DNA of 64,000 nucleotides from Branchinecta lynchi (GCA_023053575.1 JAKZAP010000001.1:20106533-20170532); one strand, 5' to 3'; positions 22,847-34,769 are shown, counted from the stretch's first letter. Notes: a model not told the origin generated them from the sequence alone. Program-made: numbers and translations.

Positions 22847-23078
22847 ACGTCAAGTGTCACCTCCGTTCATAACAGGTCAGTTGAGATTTGAAAGCTGAAA
22901 GCGCCTCGCCTAATTGAGAAGGGAGTTATAATAAATCTTCCAAGACAAAACCTTTATTTGTGTTGTTAACTGCTTAATCGCATGAATATCTGAAGGCTAC
23001 CATACGCGAAATTCAACATCATTTCTATTCTTACACCGATTTCGCAAAATTGGTGATACTTTCTGTGGGACTATCTAC

Positions 23079-23675
23079 TTTTTGGGATCCCAAAACGTAA
23101 GTGGAGGGATCTATGACATCGCAAAAGTTGTCCGTCCGTCCGTCTGTAGGCACGACAACTCTCGAAGGGAATGAGATATTTTGACGAAACTTGTTGTGGG
23201 GGTTCGTTGGGTCAAGAGTAAGGTCGAGTTTGTAGACGGGCTTTGTAGCCCTATATTTAGGAGTGGGGGAGGGGGATTAAATTAAGGGGCAAGCAAAATA
23301 TTTTTAAATAGCTAATGAGACAGTCGATTATGGGGTAAGAAGACATGCTGAACACGATGGTGAAAACCCTTTTTTCGCTGGACAACTAGTTAGCCCGGAA
23401 TCTGGCACAAACCGGAAAGTCTGATAAAAGTAAAAGTTTTATTTGAAGTTGATTAGATGTTCGGTTTAGGGGCAGGAAGACATGATGAACACGATGGTGA
23501 AAACCATTTTCTCGCTGTGCAAGTAGTTCGCCCGGAATCCGGCCCAAACCGGAAAATTGTTAAAAGTATTTGTAGTTGATAAGATATCCGATTCAGGGGT
23601 AAGAAGAGATGCTGAATCCGTTTATGACAAACGTTTTTACCCGAACTTACAGTTCACCTGGAATCCGGCAAAGAT
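23079..23675 (+). mobile_element. Family A element, 3'-truncated
   Basis: Starts with the five-T run and GGGATCCCAAAACGTAAG, followed by GTCCGTCC, CTCTCGAAGGG and two to three 137-bp cores, breaking off in a core near 23675. Between 22385 and 23078 only the foldback element and unassigned sequence lie. Confidence 0.85.
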
Positions 23676-24863
23676 TAGTGGGGTGTGGTTAGCGGGTTCA
23701 GAATTTATATGTAAAAAAATTTATATGTAACATATAAATTTGGGTCTCGGGTTTAGGAGTAAATGAACGCATTCACGAAAGTAACTTTGCTTTGGCATTA
23801 TAAGTACGACAGGTCCTATAAGCTCGGTCATCAACCAATGTCTGTCAGGGTTCATTTCCCCCTAACACTCAAAAGAGCATGCACTACGCCAATACAAAGA
23901 AGAAGGCTCCAAGGTGTTTAGATGAGTAAATACAGATATACTAATGTTTATCCCAAAGGTATTCGGAGGTTTAACTTTTAAACGGCTGTTTGCAGAAGCA
24001 TCCCACAACAGAGATCCCATGAAATCGGATTCTGCTGAGTTCACTGTACTGGTTTCCAACTGATCACATTTACAGGAGTCGTGGAAGCATTTTCGCATTT
24101 GCAGTTTCAACATGACCCACATTCAAGTCGCTAGTTCAAACCACGTTTTGAGAGAAAATAAAGGGTTTATTAGAAAAGAATACGAGACTCTTCAATGCCC
24201 AGAGGAATAATTACCCTTAATGGTATGACAGCGAGATGATCTAGTGGCACGTTCTGGAATTAACTTTCTGGGCACCTTCAAAGTTGAAAATAAAAAGACA
24301 AAGAGAAATGTTCAGCTTGTTTATGAACAGCAAACTATTTGGCACAGCCTATTTCTTCCGACAATTTGTTATGAGAAGTTAAGTTTCGTCTTGGAGAGAT
24401 TTACGGTCTGCTAAGGTTGCTACCGGAGAAACTTCTGGTTTACTGAGGAAGTCCTTAGGGGACTAAACTCACCACCAACTTCCTCGCAATTACCTACGAG
24501 TTTGTTCGGGCGCACGCCTACCACTAGCTTGTCCTTCTCTGCATTGCCGCTAGTCTCACAGGCCGCGAAAGCAGCTTTCGTTTCCTTTGCAATAACTCTT
24601 TTCGTTGGTTTCATGGGTTTCAAGTGGAACTGCAGTGCATCGTTAATGTTCGGCCTTCCCTCTTTTCCAGTAATTAAGCTCTTTTCTGCTCTTTATCTGC
24701 AGAAGCGCACTCTCGAGTCCCGGAACCCGTTGCTGGTTCTCCTGGCTGGGCCGCACATGAGGCTGACGCTCCCAATATGGTTGTCGTGGGGGAAGTTGCT
24801 GTTTTGCAACTTTTCCCCGGTTTTGACATTATAGTGTGTTATTGCTTTTTTTTTGCTTTTTTT
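23676..24863. other. Unassigned stretch upstream of LINE RT
   Basis: A minus frame at 23862-24122 (87 codons, Cys-rich, with KCFHDSCKCDQLETS) is open and unrecognised. A plus frame and its minus shadow at 24420-24834 may be the N-terminal part of the following LINE, but no endonuclease motif could be identified. A short inverted TTTATATGTAA..TTACATATAAA hairpin lies near 23705-23735. Confidence 0.3.
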
Positions 24864-25171
24864 TAAGATTTACCGCCCCATTACACTGGCAACAATTGTT
24901 TCAAAGTTGTTCGAGAAGTGCCTCGCTAGTGTGCTAAGCACCCATTTGTCAACTTCACCTTGCCAGTTTGGTTTTAAGAGTCGTTGCGGTGTCGAGTATG
25001 CCATCTTCCTAATAAGATTTGTTATCGAGTATTTTTTGGTCTTATTCTTCTCCGGTATATGCTTGCTTTATAGACTCAAGTAAAGCATTTGATCGCGTTA
25101 ACCACCGTATTATGCTTAAAATACTTGAGGAAAGATCTGTTGTTCCTTGTTACTTGAAGCTTATGGCTTTT
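24864..25171 (+). pseudogene. LINE reverse transcriptase, fingers/palm part (left half)
   Basis: Reads YRPITLATIVSKLFEKCL, CQFGFKSRCGVEYAI and, after a one-base frameshift near 25053, YACFIDSSKAFDRVNH (motif A with catalytic Asp) and CYLKLMAFW. The reading frame is cut within the FW codons by the family A insertion at 25172 and continues at 26392. It is closely related in motif order to the LINE at 31661-34763. Confidence 0.88.
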
Positions 25172-26391
25172 TGGGATCCCAAAACGTAAGTGGAGGACCT
25201 ATGACATCGCAAAAGTTGTCCGTCTGTCCGTCCGTCCGTCTGTCCGTCTGTGCGCACTATAACTCTCAAAGGAATGAGATATTTTGATGAAACTTGGTGT
25301 GAGGACTCTTTGGGTCAGGAGTAATGTCGAGTTCGTAGATGGGCTCTGTAGCTCTACATTTGGGGTGGGGGAGGGGGTCAAATTAAGGGGCAAACAAAAT
25401 ATTTTGAAACAGCTAATGTGATAGTCGATTATGGAGTAAGAAGACATGCTGAACACGATGGTGAAAACCATTTTGTCAACAAGTAGTGTTGTAGGCGAAC
25501 AAGTAGTTCGCCCGGAATCCCGCAAAAACCGGAAAAATTGTTAAAAGTAAAAGTTTTATTTGAAGCTGATAAGATATTTGATATAGAGGTAAGAAGACAT
25601 GCTGAACACGATAGTGAAAACCATTTTTTCGCCGGACAACTAGTTAGCCCAGAATCCATCCAAAACCGGAAAGTCTTTTAAAAATAAGTTTTATTTAAAG
25701 TTGATTAGATGTTCGATTTAGGGGTAAGAAGACATGCTGAACACGACGGTGAAAACTATTTTTTTTCGCCGGACAAGTAGCTAGCCCGGAATCCGGCCAA
25801 AACCGGAAAGTCTTTTATAAGTAAAAGTTTTATTTTAAGTTGATTAGATGTTCGATTTAGGGGTAGAAAGACATGCTGAAAACGATGGTGAAAACCATTT
25901 TCTCGCAGGGCAAGAAGTTCGCCCGGAATTCGGCCAAAACCGGAAAGTTTGTTAAAAGTATAACTTTTGTCTGAAGTTGATTAGATGTTCGATTTAGGGG
26001 TAAGACATGCTGGACACTTATTTGAAAAGTATTTTCTACCCGGACAACTTGCTCGCCCAGAATCAGTCCGAAACCGGAAAATTTGTTAAAATCAAAAGTT
26101 TTATTTGAAGTTGATGAGATGATATATTTAGGGGTAAGAAGACGCGCTGAATCTTTATATGACAATCTTATTTTTTACCGAGACATAGAGATTGTTCGGA
26201 ATCCGGTTGAAACCGGATTTTTTTATAAGAAGTTTTACTTGAAGTTGATTAGACGTTCTTTATACGGATAAGGAGATACGCTGAATTCGCTTCTAAACTT
26301 TCTTTTTATCTGGACAAGTATGGTAGTTCGTTCGCAATTGCCTGGATCAAGTATTAGATTTTTGGGATCCCATCGAAACCTTTGGTCTTGT
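25172..26391 (+). mobile_element. Family A element inserted in a LINE RT gene
   Basis: A complete copy by its ends: TGGGATCCCAAAACG at the left and GGGATCCCATCG..CTTTGGTCTTGT at the right. It contains a short GTCC/GTCT microsatellite and about seven 137-bp cores. Deleting it rejoins MAFW to FCNHKFKVLW, matching LAFWFKNQRFRVRW of the related LINE. No target-site duplication exceeds a few T. This defines the ends of the family. Confidence 0.92.
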
Positions 26392-27255
26392 TGGTTCTGT
26401 AACCACAAATTTAAGGTGCTTTGGCGGAGTTCTGTTAGTTAGAATTTTGAACTTCTAAATGACCTGAGACAAGGAGGCGTTTTATCCCCTCTATTGTACT
26501 CCGTTTATACTGATTCGCTATCTTCGCGCCTTTCGGCTTCAGCTGCGGGTTGCTATGTGGGGGGCAAGTGCAATAATCATATCTTCTTTGCTGATGACTT
26601 GGTTGTGCTCGCTCTTACTTGGTTCTGTTTGGATATCCTTCTTCGTATTTGTGACAGATTTGCAGTGGAGCATAATATTGTGTTTAACACTAAGAACACT
26701 TTTGCAATAGCGTTTTCGAAACCTGGAATTCATGCCCCCCGAAAAGTTGTCCACCTTTCTAGCAGAAGCCTGTCAAATGCTGAACATTTTCGTTATCTTG
26801 GATTTACTTTTCAGTCTAACCTTCGGGATGATTTACATGTTAAACACATCACGGTTAGCCTATGCTTCGGCCTATGCAAGAGAGCAAACGTTCTAACTCG
26901 TAAGTTCTATATGGCTAATATTACTGTTAAGACGCGATTATTTCAGACATACTGCTATAGCTTTTTTGCACTCGGTATAGTGATCAACCCCACTGCTAAG
27001 GCCATGCACAGTATGAAAGTGTGCTACAACAATGCATATCGTCGGCTCTTTCGGCTTCCGGGTATTTGCAGTGTTAGCTCTGCGCAAGTGTCGAATCACT
27101 GCCACACGTTCACTGAAATTCGCCGGATAGCACCAGTGTCTCTATTATCACGACTCAAACTGTGTGATAATGCGCTTATCCTGCTTGCTTCTAAGCCTAT
27201 GTTTTCTTATATACCCATTTGGTGGTCGTTAAACGACAATTCTTATGTTCTCTAG
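26392..27255 (+). pseudogene. LINE reverse transcriptase, catalytic and C-terminal part
   Basis: Begins with one stop (RSSVS then stop), followed by NDLRQGGVLSPLLYSVYTDS (RT motif B), the catalytic box FADDLVVLA, then HFRYLGFTF and a long C-terminal segment to the stop at 27255. The 253-codon frame from 26494 is intact. FADD is a common variant of YADD in these LINEs. Confidence 0.92.
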
Positions 27256-27330
27256 TTTTTTCTTTGTTTTTATGTTTTTGGTATTTATGGCACTTGTGCT
27301 GAATTAAAGCTAACTGGTTGATTGATTGAC
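26392..27330 (+). mobile_element. LINE, right half with 3' UTR and TTGA-type tail
   Basis: Continuation of the LINE from 24864. After the coding part ends at 27255 there is a short UTR and a GGTTGATTGATTGACTGAC tail. The tail is directly followed by a 5'-truncated family A copy (27333). Confidence 0.85.
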
Positions 27331-27332
27331 TG

Positions 27333-28484
27333 ACATCGCAAAAGTTGGTCGTCTGTCTGTCGGTCTATAAGCACGATAACTCTCGTTAGGGAATGAGATA
27401 TTTTGATGAAACTTGGTGTGATGATTCTTTCGGTCAAGGGAAAGATTGCGTTCGTAGATGGGCTCTGTAGCTCCACATTTAGTGGTGTGTGTGTGTGTGG
27501 GGGGGGGGGGGGGTAAAAAATAAGGGACAAACAAAATATTATAAAATACCGAATGAGATAGTCGATTCAGGAGTAGGAAGACATGCTGAAGACGAATATG
27601 AAAACCATTTTCTCGCCAGACAAGTAATTCGCCCGAAATCCGGCCAAAACCCGGAAACTAAAAGTAAAAGTTTTATTTGAAGCTGATTATAGGTTCGATT
27701 TACGGGTAAGAAGACCTTCCGAACACTTATGTGAAAATCGTTTGCTACCGGTACAAATAGTTCACCCGGAATCCGGCCAAAATCGGAAAATTTGTTAAAA
27801 GCAAAGGTTGTATTTGTAATAGATGCCCGATTTAGGGGTAAGAAGAGACGCTGAATCCGGCTGAAACAGGAAAATTTGTTATAAGTTAAATTTTATATGA
27901 AGTTGATTAGATGTTGCATGTGCAAGGAGATACAGTGAATTCATTTTAGAGCTTTATTTCCGGACAAGTAGTTGGGAAATTCCGCCAAAACCGGAAAATT
28001 GGCAGAAGTAATTGCAAGAAGTTTCGATCGTTTACGTCACGCCGGAAGCACGCAGCATCTAGTGGCACTGATACTCTTACTAATGTACGTCAAATGGCCG
28101 CAGGATCGGGCGGACAACAAGTTAGATGCGAAAGCAGAGCAGATGCAATAGCAGCGCTTCCCATCATCTGAAAACGAACCAAGCAATAGGACTATAGTAA
28201 AACTAACTAAGCAATAGGACTCTATTATATTCAAGATCTGACAATTTTGCATTATTAATTCGGCAACACGGACCTACCAATATTGAACATAAAAAGCCCC
28301 ACCCAGGCTACCAATTTTTGTACTCTCTTTTGAAAATTAAAACAATTATTTTTTGAAGTTTAGAAAATGTTTACTATAAACCCCTAAACCCCTCTGTTTC
28401 TAATTTTTGAATGTAGGCTACTAACATCTGATTGTCTGATCAAATATTAAATTCTTGTGATCCCATCGAAGCCATTGGTCTTGT
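27333..28484 (+). mobile_element. Family A element, 5'-truncated, with an internal insertion
   Basis: Starts at ATCGCAAAAGTTGG (lacking the GGGATCCC end), carries a GT/poly-G run at 27486-27511 and three to four cores, and ends TGATCCCATCG..CATTGGTCTTG at about 28484. Bases about 28035-28425 do not fit the family and look like an inserted or unrelated segment. Confidence 0.75.
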
Positions 28485-28575
28485 TGCTTGTTTCAACTTA
28501 AAAGACTTATTTGCGCTTGTATTCATTCAATCATTTGTTCACTATCATGAACTATCTTCGGACCCTTCTGTCCAA

Positions 28576-28732
28576 GGCCGTATCCAGGGTGGGGGGCTCG
28601 GGGCTTGACCCCCCCCCCCCCGAAACAAACAAAAATACTCATTTTTATAGGTTTTTCCGTCTGATCTGTGTCTTTTTTGTGCCACCCGCAGGCAACCCCC
28701 CCCCCCCGAAGTAAATTCCTGGATACGGGCAT
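28576..28732. mobile_element. Small hairpin MITE with GCCGTATCCAGG ends
   Basis: Left GGCCGTATCCAGG and right CCTGGATACGGGC form imperfect inverted termini around 157 bp. Next to each terminus is a G or C run (28594 onward; about 28697-28707), so the inverted arms extend. No clear flanking duplication. The same terminal motif occurs as a relic at 3200. Confidence 0.6.
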
Positions 28733-28959
28733 GCTTGTGTCTTCTTAGAAACGCACGTTGACACAGCCATGCACTGGAGAAACCGGTCTGCTTCGGTTTT
28801 TTGCACTGGGGCGAAAGAAATACAGATTTTGGAAGTAGGTATATTATTCCTCGGAATCAGAAAATGCTTACATAGAAGGAAACATCTTACGACGTTCAGA
28901 AAATGCTGTTTTTTTTTCTTCAAAAATACCTTCACATGCGACTGTCAGATGTTACTTAC

Positions 28960-29119
28960 CGCTTAGAACATGAACAACCACGGAGGCCGCTTCGATCCCG
29001 TCGGGAGAACACGTGTAATTCCCAGAATCTCCGGGAGTCGCATTACTTATAACCATCAGACTGACATCTATGGTCGGTCGGTGGATCTGCATACGAGGTC
29101 GATTCGCAAAGTTCAGCAC
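28960..29119 (-). CDS. dpr-like: dpr-like immunoglobulin-superfamily protein, exon encoding second half of Ig domain 2
   Basis: A 160-bp internal exon read from 29119 to 28960. The acceptor is TTCATTTTCAG ending at 29120 and the donor is GTAAGT from 28959. It encodes 53 codons plus one base (phase 0 start, phase 1 end): VLNFANRPRMQIHRPTIDVS, LMVISNATPGDSGNYTC and a final VVVHVLSG. The DSGNYTC block is the Ig F strand with the second disulfide cysteine, and VVVHVL is the G strand typical of dpr Ig2. Two N-glycosylation sequons (NAT, NYT) are present. Dpr proteins are neuronal cell-surface receptors that pair with DIP partners in synapse specificity (family knowledge). It joins in frame to the exon at 62812-62939. 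The following exon (C-terminus) was not found. Confidence 0.88.
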
Positions 29120-29777
29120 CTGAAAATGAATAGCCTATCACAAAGAAGTCGATCCATTCTGGAAGTTTTGACCGAATCACGCTAAAGAACGGAAATGAGC
29201 GAATAACTGGACGTTTTTCAGAAGCGCGCTGAAAAATAATGCTACGAGAACTCATTTATAAGCCAAACTTCACGTAAAGAAAATCTGAAGGTCTATAATC
29301 TCTTTTCTCAATAACTCAAGTTGTCGCAGGGCCATATTTCATTCTTTAACCCTTTTAGGTAAATGGTATTTTTCTCGCAAAGTATATAGCATTAGTTTCA
29401 TAATGTAAGGAGATTGATTTCCAGGAAGCCATTTCAATTTAGTCTCCCCAGAAAGAGCGACACAATGGAACAAAATCACGAACCGGAGCCATGAAGTCCG
29501 GATTGTAAAGCAAAAGCAAGATTTGTGTTTTTCAACTTCTGGTTTTAAGCCAATCAGAGACCGGTAAGTAGTTAGGTACTTAGGTAAGAATAAAGCGATC
29601 CGTGGCATTTCACAGCTTCAAACCTAAAACTAAAATATGCCACTAAACTATTCGTTCACAACAAATCACGTTCAAAGAAGTAAGACAAAAAAAAGAAGGA
29701 AAGACTGATTCAATGGTAAATTTCAATCAGCCTACATCTCAACGATTCAAAACGTTTGATATTCATAATAAACTTAA

Positions 29778-30149
29778 ATAACCTGTCTTACCTATAATAC
29801 TAATGCAATCTACTTCCATAATCGCTCCATATATTTCTAAACCCCGAGACCCCAATTCCGTACGGTACATTCTAACCCCGGTAACAAAACCACGCCGATT
29901 TTCTCACTTGCTATGTTCTGCTACCTTCGATGTGTATCACGCTATCGACGGTTCTCTGCGAGAAGTTTTTCATCAGGAAAAACGGTTATGTAAATTGTTT
30001 CCCTGTTTTCGCTACAAGTCAACGGGTCTCGAAAAAGACTTAAAACAGCCAAAACCGTGGGTTATTTGTTGAAAGCACATTAAACGTTTCAAATTATTCA
30101 AATATTACAAAATACTGTAAGTTGAAGAGTAAATAGTGGGAGGGGTCCT
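29778..30149 (+). mobile_element. TTAA-type MITE (family Q), copy 1
   Basis: Flanked by TTAA at 29774-29777 and 30150-30153. The 372-bp interior is about 80% similar by eye to the reverse complement of 48747-49114, starting ..CCTGTCTTACCTATAATACT and ending GGGAGGGGTCCT. TTAA duplication is used by piggyBac and Kolobok superfamilies. A partly open frame at 29803-30072 is not conserved in the other copy. Confidence 0.75.
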
Positions 30150-30159
30150 TTAAGAACTT

Positions 30160-31060
30160 ACGCTAAATAGCTAAGGCAAATGGAAACTCTACCCCACGTT
30201 CAGTCAACTCCCAGACCATGACATATGATACACACTCAGCTTAGGCTAATGGACTACGTATTTCCAAAGTTAGAAACAAAATTAGCTATCGTAAACTTCT
30301 TGGTATCTTGAGCGTTTGATTGGCTCTGTGGAAGGCCCAAGAAGCGCACAACGACCAATGCGATCGGTCCTAGTGAAATGTAACTTCTTCTTGCTTTCAC
30401 TACGACCGATTCTTCGCCAGACACCACTGTGGTTGTTTTTTTTACTCCGCAAATCATTCTCATTTATTTACTGTAATATTTTTGTGTGTGTCTAGAACTG
30501 CTCCGGCTCCACTCGGGATGTTAATACTTTTTAACACTTTAACCTCATTTGCTCTTTCTAAACAAACTCAAACTACCCTTCGACAACTGTATTTAATTCA
30601 AATCAATTTAATACTCTTTCAAGATTTTGTTGACATATTATAATTAACACAAAGAGAGAGATTTAACATTAATTGTGATTTAATTTTCATTAATCCATTT
30701 ATAAAAAAAATTTGTGTGTTCTTCGGCCACACACACTTTCAGAAAACAACTCACATGGGAAACATACAGAAAGTAGACAAAAGACCTTTTGTACTCATGA
30801 GATGGTTTGTAAAACGCGGATCGATTTTCACACTTCAGCGATAAAAACATAAATGTTGAAAACCAGACTGAAAGGTGTTTATTATCTTATGAACTTTCAA
30901 CACGACTACAAAGGAGGAAAATTTCCAAATATAACATATTTCAAATAAGACATTTCAAGAAACAGTTTGTATTGTCACGTTTCTTTAGAAGAGAAGTGAG
31001 AACTGGAGCTTATCAGATCCGTCACAATTTTCTCAAGTTCCCCCAGCCACAAGAGCTTTC
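30160..31060 (-). other. Unassigned intron sequence
   Basis: About 900 bp without a recognised repeat or exon. A minus frame at 30254-30463 is open but unremarkable. A/T-rich toward 30700. Probably single-copy intronic DNA. Confidence 0.35.
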
Positions 31061-31068
31061 TACTTGAA

Positions 31069-31660
31069 ACAAGACCAAAGGTTTCGATAGGATCCCACAA
31101 ATTTTATTTTGATCCAGACAGTCGCGTCTTATATATATCCGGTCTTCGTCAGACTCTTTGAAAACTTTTACTATTAAAATTTAGAAAGAGATTAAGGCCA
31201 ATCGCTAATCATCCGAGAAAACCGAACTTAGTTACGGATTCAGCACGTGTGTTTACGTCATACTATACTTCATGTTATAAGTCATATCTACTTTGACGAA
31301 ATTAATCGAAACTTCTTGCCTTAGCCTACTTCTACCAAATTTCCGGTTTCCGCAGGAATCCTGGTTAACTACTTGTCCGGCAAAAAACTAAAGCTCAAAT
31401 TAGTCTCCTAATCTCCTAACCCCTGTAACCCCTATATCGAACGTCTAATCAAACTTCAGATAAACTTTAACTTTTAACAAATTTTCAGGTTTTGGCCAGA
31501 TTCCGGGCGAAATAATTTGTCCGGCGAGGAAATAATTTTCACAAATGGATTCATCATGCCTCTTTACCACTACGTCGACGGTCAAACCTCTAATCAACTT
31601 CCGATAAAAACTTTACTTATAACAAATCTTCCGGTTTCAGCCGGATGTCGGGCGAACTAT
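31069..31660 (-). mobile_element. Family A element, left part, split by a LINE
   Basis: Begins ACAAGACCAAAGG, GATAGGATCCCA, and runs through inverted cores with TTTCCGGTTT and TGTCCGGCG. It is interrupted at 31661 in the middle of a core (..GGGCGAACTAT) and resumes at 34770 (..GTCCGGGTTG). The LINE's 6-bp duplication AACTAT marks the junctions. Confidence 0.85.
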
Positions 31661-31796
31661 ATCAATCAATCAATCAATTAATTTTATTCCATTAAAAATT
31701 ACCACATCACAAACAAAACAAAAAAAACACGAGAAAAAGAAGAGACAAAAAAAGAACGAACGCGGCAACAAGTGAAAATATCACATGGACAAAAAA

Positions 31797-33645
31797 CAAG
31801 AGCTACGAGCTCATATGGCACTTGTTACGAGTAGGTGGTACAAGAAAGTAGATGAGAACGTCTTCTTTTAAAGCATCTTCTTTTATACCATCCATCAAGT
31901 TTCACTCGAATCTGAGCATTTTTTGAAAATTCCGGTACCACCCCTCACCGTTGTTGGATCGGGTTCGAAATCTAAAATATGTCATCTAGAGTACATGCTC
32001 TCTCTACATTCCAATTTTCATTTAAATTGATGCACTGGCTTCACCCCTATGAGATTCTCAAAGTTTCCGGCAATCTCCCTCTAACTCCCCCACTGTGACC
32101 GAAGAGGACTTGGAAACATAAATGTCGTATCTCTTAATCCCGTCTTCCCGTCCATCAAGTTTTACTGAAATCGGAACATAGCCTATCTGCAAATTTCTCC
32201 CCCCCCCCCCTACCTCGGCCGAATCCGGGCCGGACGCAGAATAACAAATCTAGGCCGCATAAACTCGGCACTGTCCAACTTGCATCCCGTTCGGTCCGTC
32301 CATTTGGTTTTTCTGCATATCAAAAGTTTCCACACTCCCCAACAATTCATCCAACAATGGTCGCATATAGTTCGAACGCATGTTTTCCATGTCTAGGTCA
32401 TGAACTCTTATCACCCATTAAGTTTCACTCGAATCATTCGCAATCTGCAGAAGTCAATTTCCATATTTCCCTTCCCTCCGTCCTCCAAAAATGATTGGAT
32501 CTAGGAACGGAAGCTTCCGGGCGTATGTTGTGCCGGGTTCTTAAGTCAATTAAGTCGGGTCACTAATATGCCTGCAAAGTTTCGTTATCTTAGTACATCT
32601 AGAACTATTCTTACTCGCGACTACCGGAATTCTTGTAAACCCCCTCCAAATACCGCCAATTTCGCATCTAGGCCCAGTGCTTGTTCTCTCCATCAAGTTC
32701 CGTCCAATCCATCTGCTTTACGCGTTACTTGAGTTTTGTGCCCCCAACCCCCATCCACCAAAGGTATTGGGTCCGAACCGGACTTGACACAGATCATCTG
32801 AGACGCTCTTTCCACCTGACAAGTTTCATTCAAATCCGATCACATGTTCAAAAGTTATGCATGCTACTAGATTCTGGACTCCCAATCCATCAACTCCCTC
32901 CCCGATGGTGGGATCCAGGAAACTACTCTTCTCAAGTCAATCTGTTCGGATCCTTGACATACCTGCCAGGTTTTATCGTCCTAGCACATCAGGAAGTATG
33001 CAGAACTCGCGGGGTCACTAGAATTTGTCGGCTCCCCCTCCCTCCATTCCCCCGAGAGAGTCGGATCGGGGAAGTGACCATTTATTATTTAATCGTATCG
33101 GGTCTCTGACACGCCTGCCAGTTTTCATCATCCTAGCACATCAGGAAGCACCGAACTCGCAGGATCACTAGAAATTCGCCCCCCCCCCAACTCCCCCTAA
33201 GTGAGCGCATCCGTTATGTCGGTCATGTATCTAGGACTTGTGCTTGTCCTTTCCACCAAGTTTCATCCGGATCTCTCCACTCTAAGCGTTTCCCAAGATT
33301 TCCGGTTTCCCCCTCCAGCTCCCCCCAATGTCACCGGATCCGGTCTGGAACGTCTGAGACACGAGGTCCTTCCGTATATCGAGTTTCATTAAGATCCGAT
33401 CACCCGCAGCATAAAAATATCTCATTTTTCCTAATTTTTCCGGATTTCCCCTCCCTTCACTCCCCTCTAGATGGTAGGACGGGAAAGTGACTATTTCTAA
33501 TTTAATCTGGTCTGGTCCCTAATACGCCTGCCAAGTTTCATCGTCCTAGCTTATCTGGAAGTGCCCGAACTAGCAAAGCCGGGACCGACTGACGGACAGA
33601 AATTACAATCGCTATATGCCACTTGGCCGAAGGGCAATTGCCATA
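31797..33645 (+). mobile_element. Family B element, complete ends, inside a LINE
   Basis: Starts CAAGAGCTACGAGCTC at 31797 and ends CACTTGGCCGAAGGGCAATTG then CCATA at 33645. Both flanks are A runs (GGACAAAAAA before, AAAAGCAAAAA after), fitting insertion within an A tract without duplication. It contains three to four ~430-bp superunits and the ACCGACTGACGGACAG tract before the hairpin. It lacks the C array, so it represents the shorter subfamily whose 5' end continues TTACGAGTAGG. Confidence 0.88.
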
Positions 33646-33654
33646 AAAAGCAAA

Positions 33655-34755
33655 AATACCTAACCAGGCTCATACAACTTCAGCCAAATTGGCTGAGACA
33701 GGCGGAGCCATGAAGAAGAAAGCACAAGGACGTATTCATTGTCAGATTCATCTAAACGCTGTTTAAGCGAAGATTTTACACGATAGGTGGGGTTGGGAGA
33801 AAGTAAGTACACGGAAATCACCGAAAACCTCAGTCGCGCTTGCTGATCGAGGTATCTTGTGAAGATATCGAAAAATGTCATTGTAAGCCACACGCAGCTC
33901 ACTTATCCCTTGTTTACTGTAGGAGCAAACCAACGAAAGACCAAAAATACTGATACAGTATGAACGGAAAAGAAAAGTTTTCACTACTGAGGAGCAAAAC
34001 GAAAACTTTCTAAGGAGTAGGTTACCAAGTGCATACACTGACCTCAGAGTATGCCTAATATATACATCATCATTTAAATGTTGATCGAAAAGAAAACTGA
34101 GATTACGAAAGTGCGGTACAAAACTCAGTACATTCCCCCAAGCTTAACTTGAGGGATAAAAGGGGTAGGTGACGATTTTGGTGGAAAAAAAACACAATCG
34201 GTTTTCTTTGCATTAAAGAGAATATCATATTCAAGCATATGATTGGCAAGTTGAAAGCAACTTATTTAGTGCGCTTCGGCAAGTCGCCAGCAAAACTAAA
34301 TCGTCAGCATTACTAAGGTTATTAAAACAACACGGACCAATGTGACAGACCAAACCGCTAAGGCGAATGTTTAATTCGTCAAAATACACAATAAACAGAT
34401 AAGCGGATAGCACTCCACCTTGCCTTACTTCGTTTTCTACGGAGAAAGAAGAACTTATAATATTTCCCCAACGAACACGAAACCGTTGATTTTTAAACCA
34501 AAAAGCCAGAATGCAAAGGTAGACTTGGCGAATACCTCTCTTCTTCAAAACTGAAAGGAGTCTACCTTGGTTTACTCGATCGAACGCTTTGCTCACATCG
34601 ATGAAACAAGCATAAACATAAGTTGAGAATAGCCAGTAATATTCGACTATGTATCGCAGAATAAATATAGCAAATTCAACCGAAAGTCTCCGTTTGTAAG
34701 CAAATTGATTCTGCGATGTCGACCAAAAATTCTCAACACGATTCAAAATTATACG
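33655..34755 (-). pseudogene. LINE reverse transcriptase, motifs A to C-terminus
   Basis: From the 5' side: QFAYKRRLSVEFAIFILRYI, YACFIDVSKAFDRVN (motif A), LAFWFKNQRFRVRWGNI, EVRQGGVLSAYLF (motif B) and NADDLVLLA (catalytic box, Tyr/Phe replaced by Asn). These lie in a frame open from 34755 to a stop at 34231. The C-terminal part at 33660-34038 continues in shifted frames (SYCISIFGLSLVC, ELRVAYNDIFRYLH). It is the closest relative in the window to the LINE at 24864-27330 and supplies its empty-site sequence. Confidence 0.88.
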
Positions 34756-34769
34756 CAAAATTAAACTAT

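Larger units (their letters stand above)
31661..34763 (-). mobile_element. LINE with target duplication AACTAT, itself split by a B element
   Basis: AACTAT at 31655-31660 and 34764-34769 brackets a minus-strand LINE. From the right come RT coding sequence (34755 down to ~33655), then family B copy 31797-33645, then the remaining 3' UTR 31796-31661 ending in ATTGATTGATTGATTGAT. Without the B copy the LINE is ~1.25 kb, 5'-truncated. It lies inside a family A core. Confidence 0.88.

Noticed and set aside
24420..24834. Plus frame of 110 codons and minus frame of 67 codons as host genes
   Set aside because: No recognised domain; position directly before the LINE RT suggests decayed LINE 5' sequence, and opposing frames cover the same bases.
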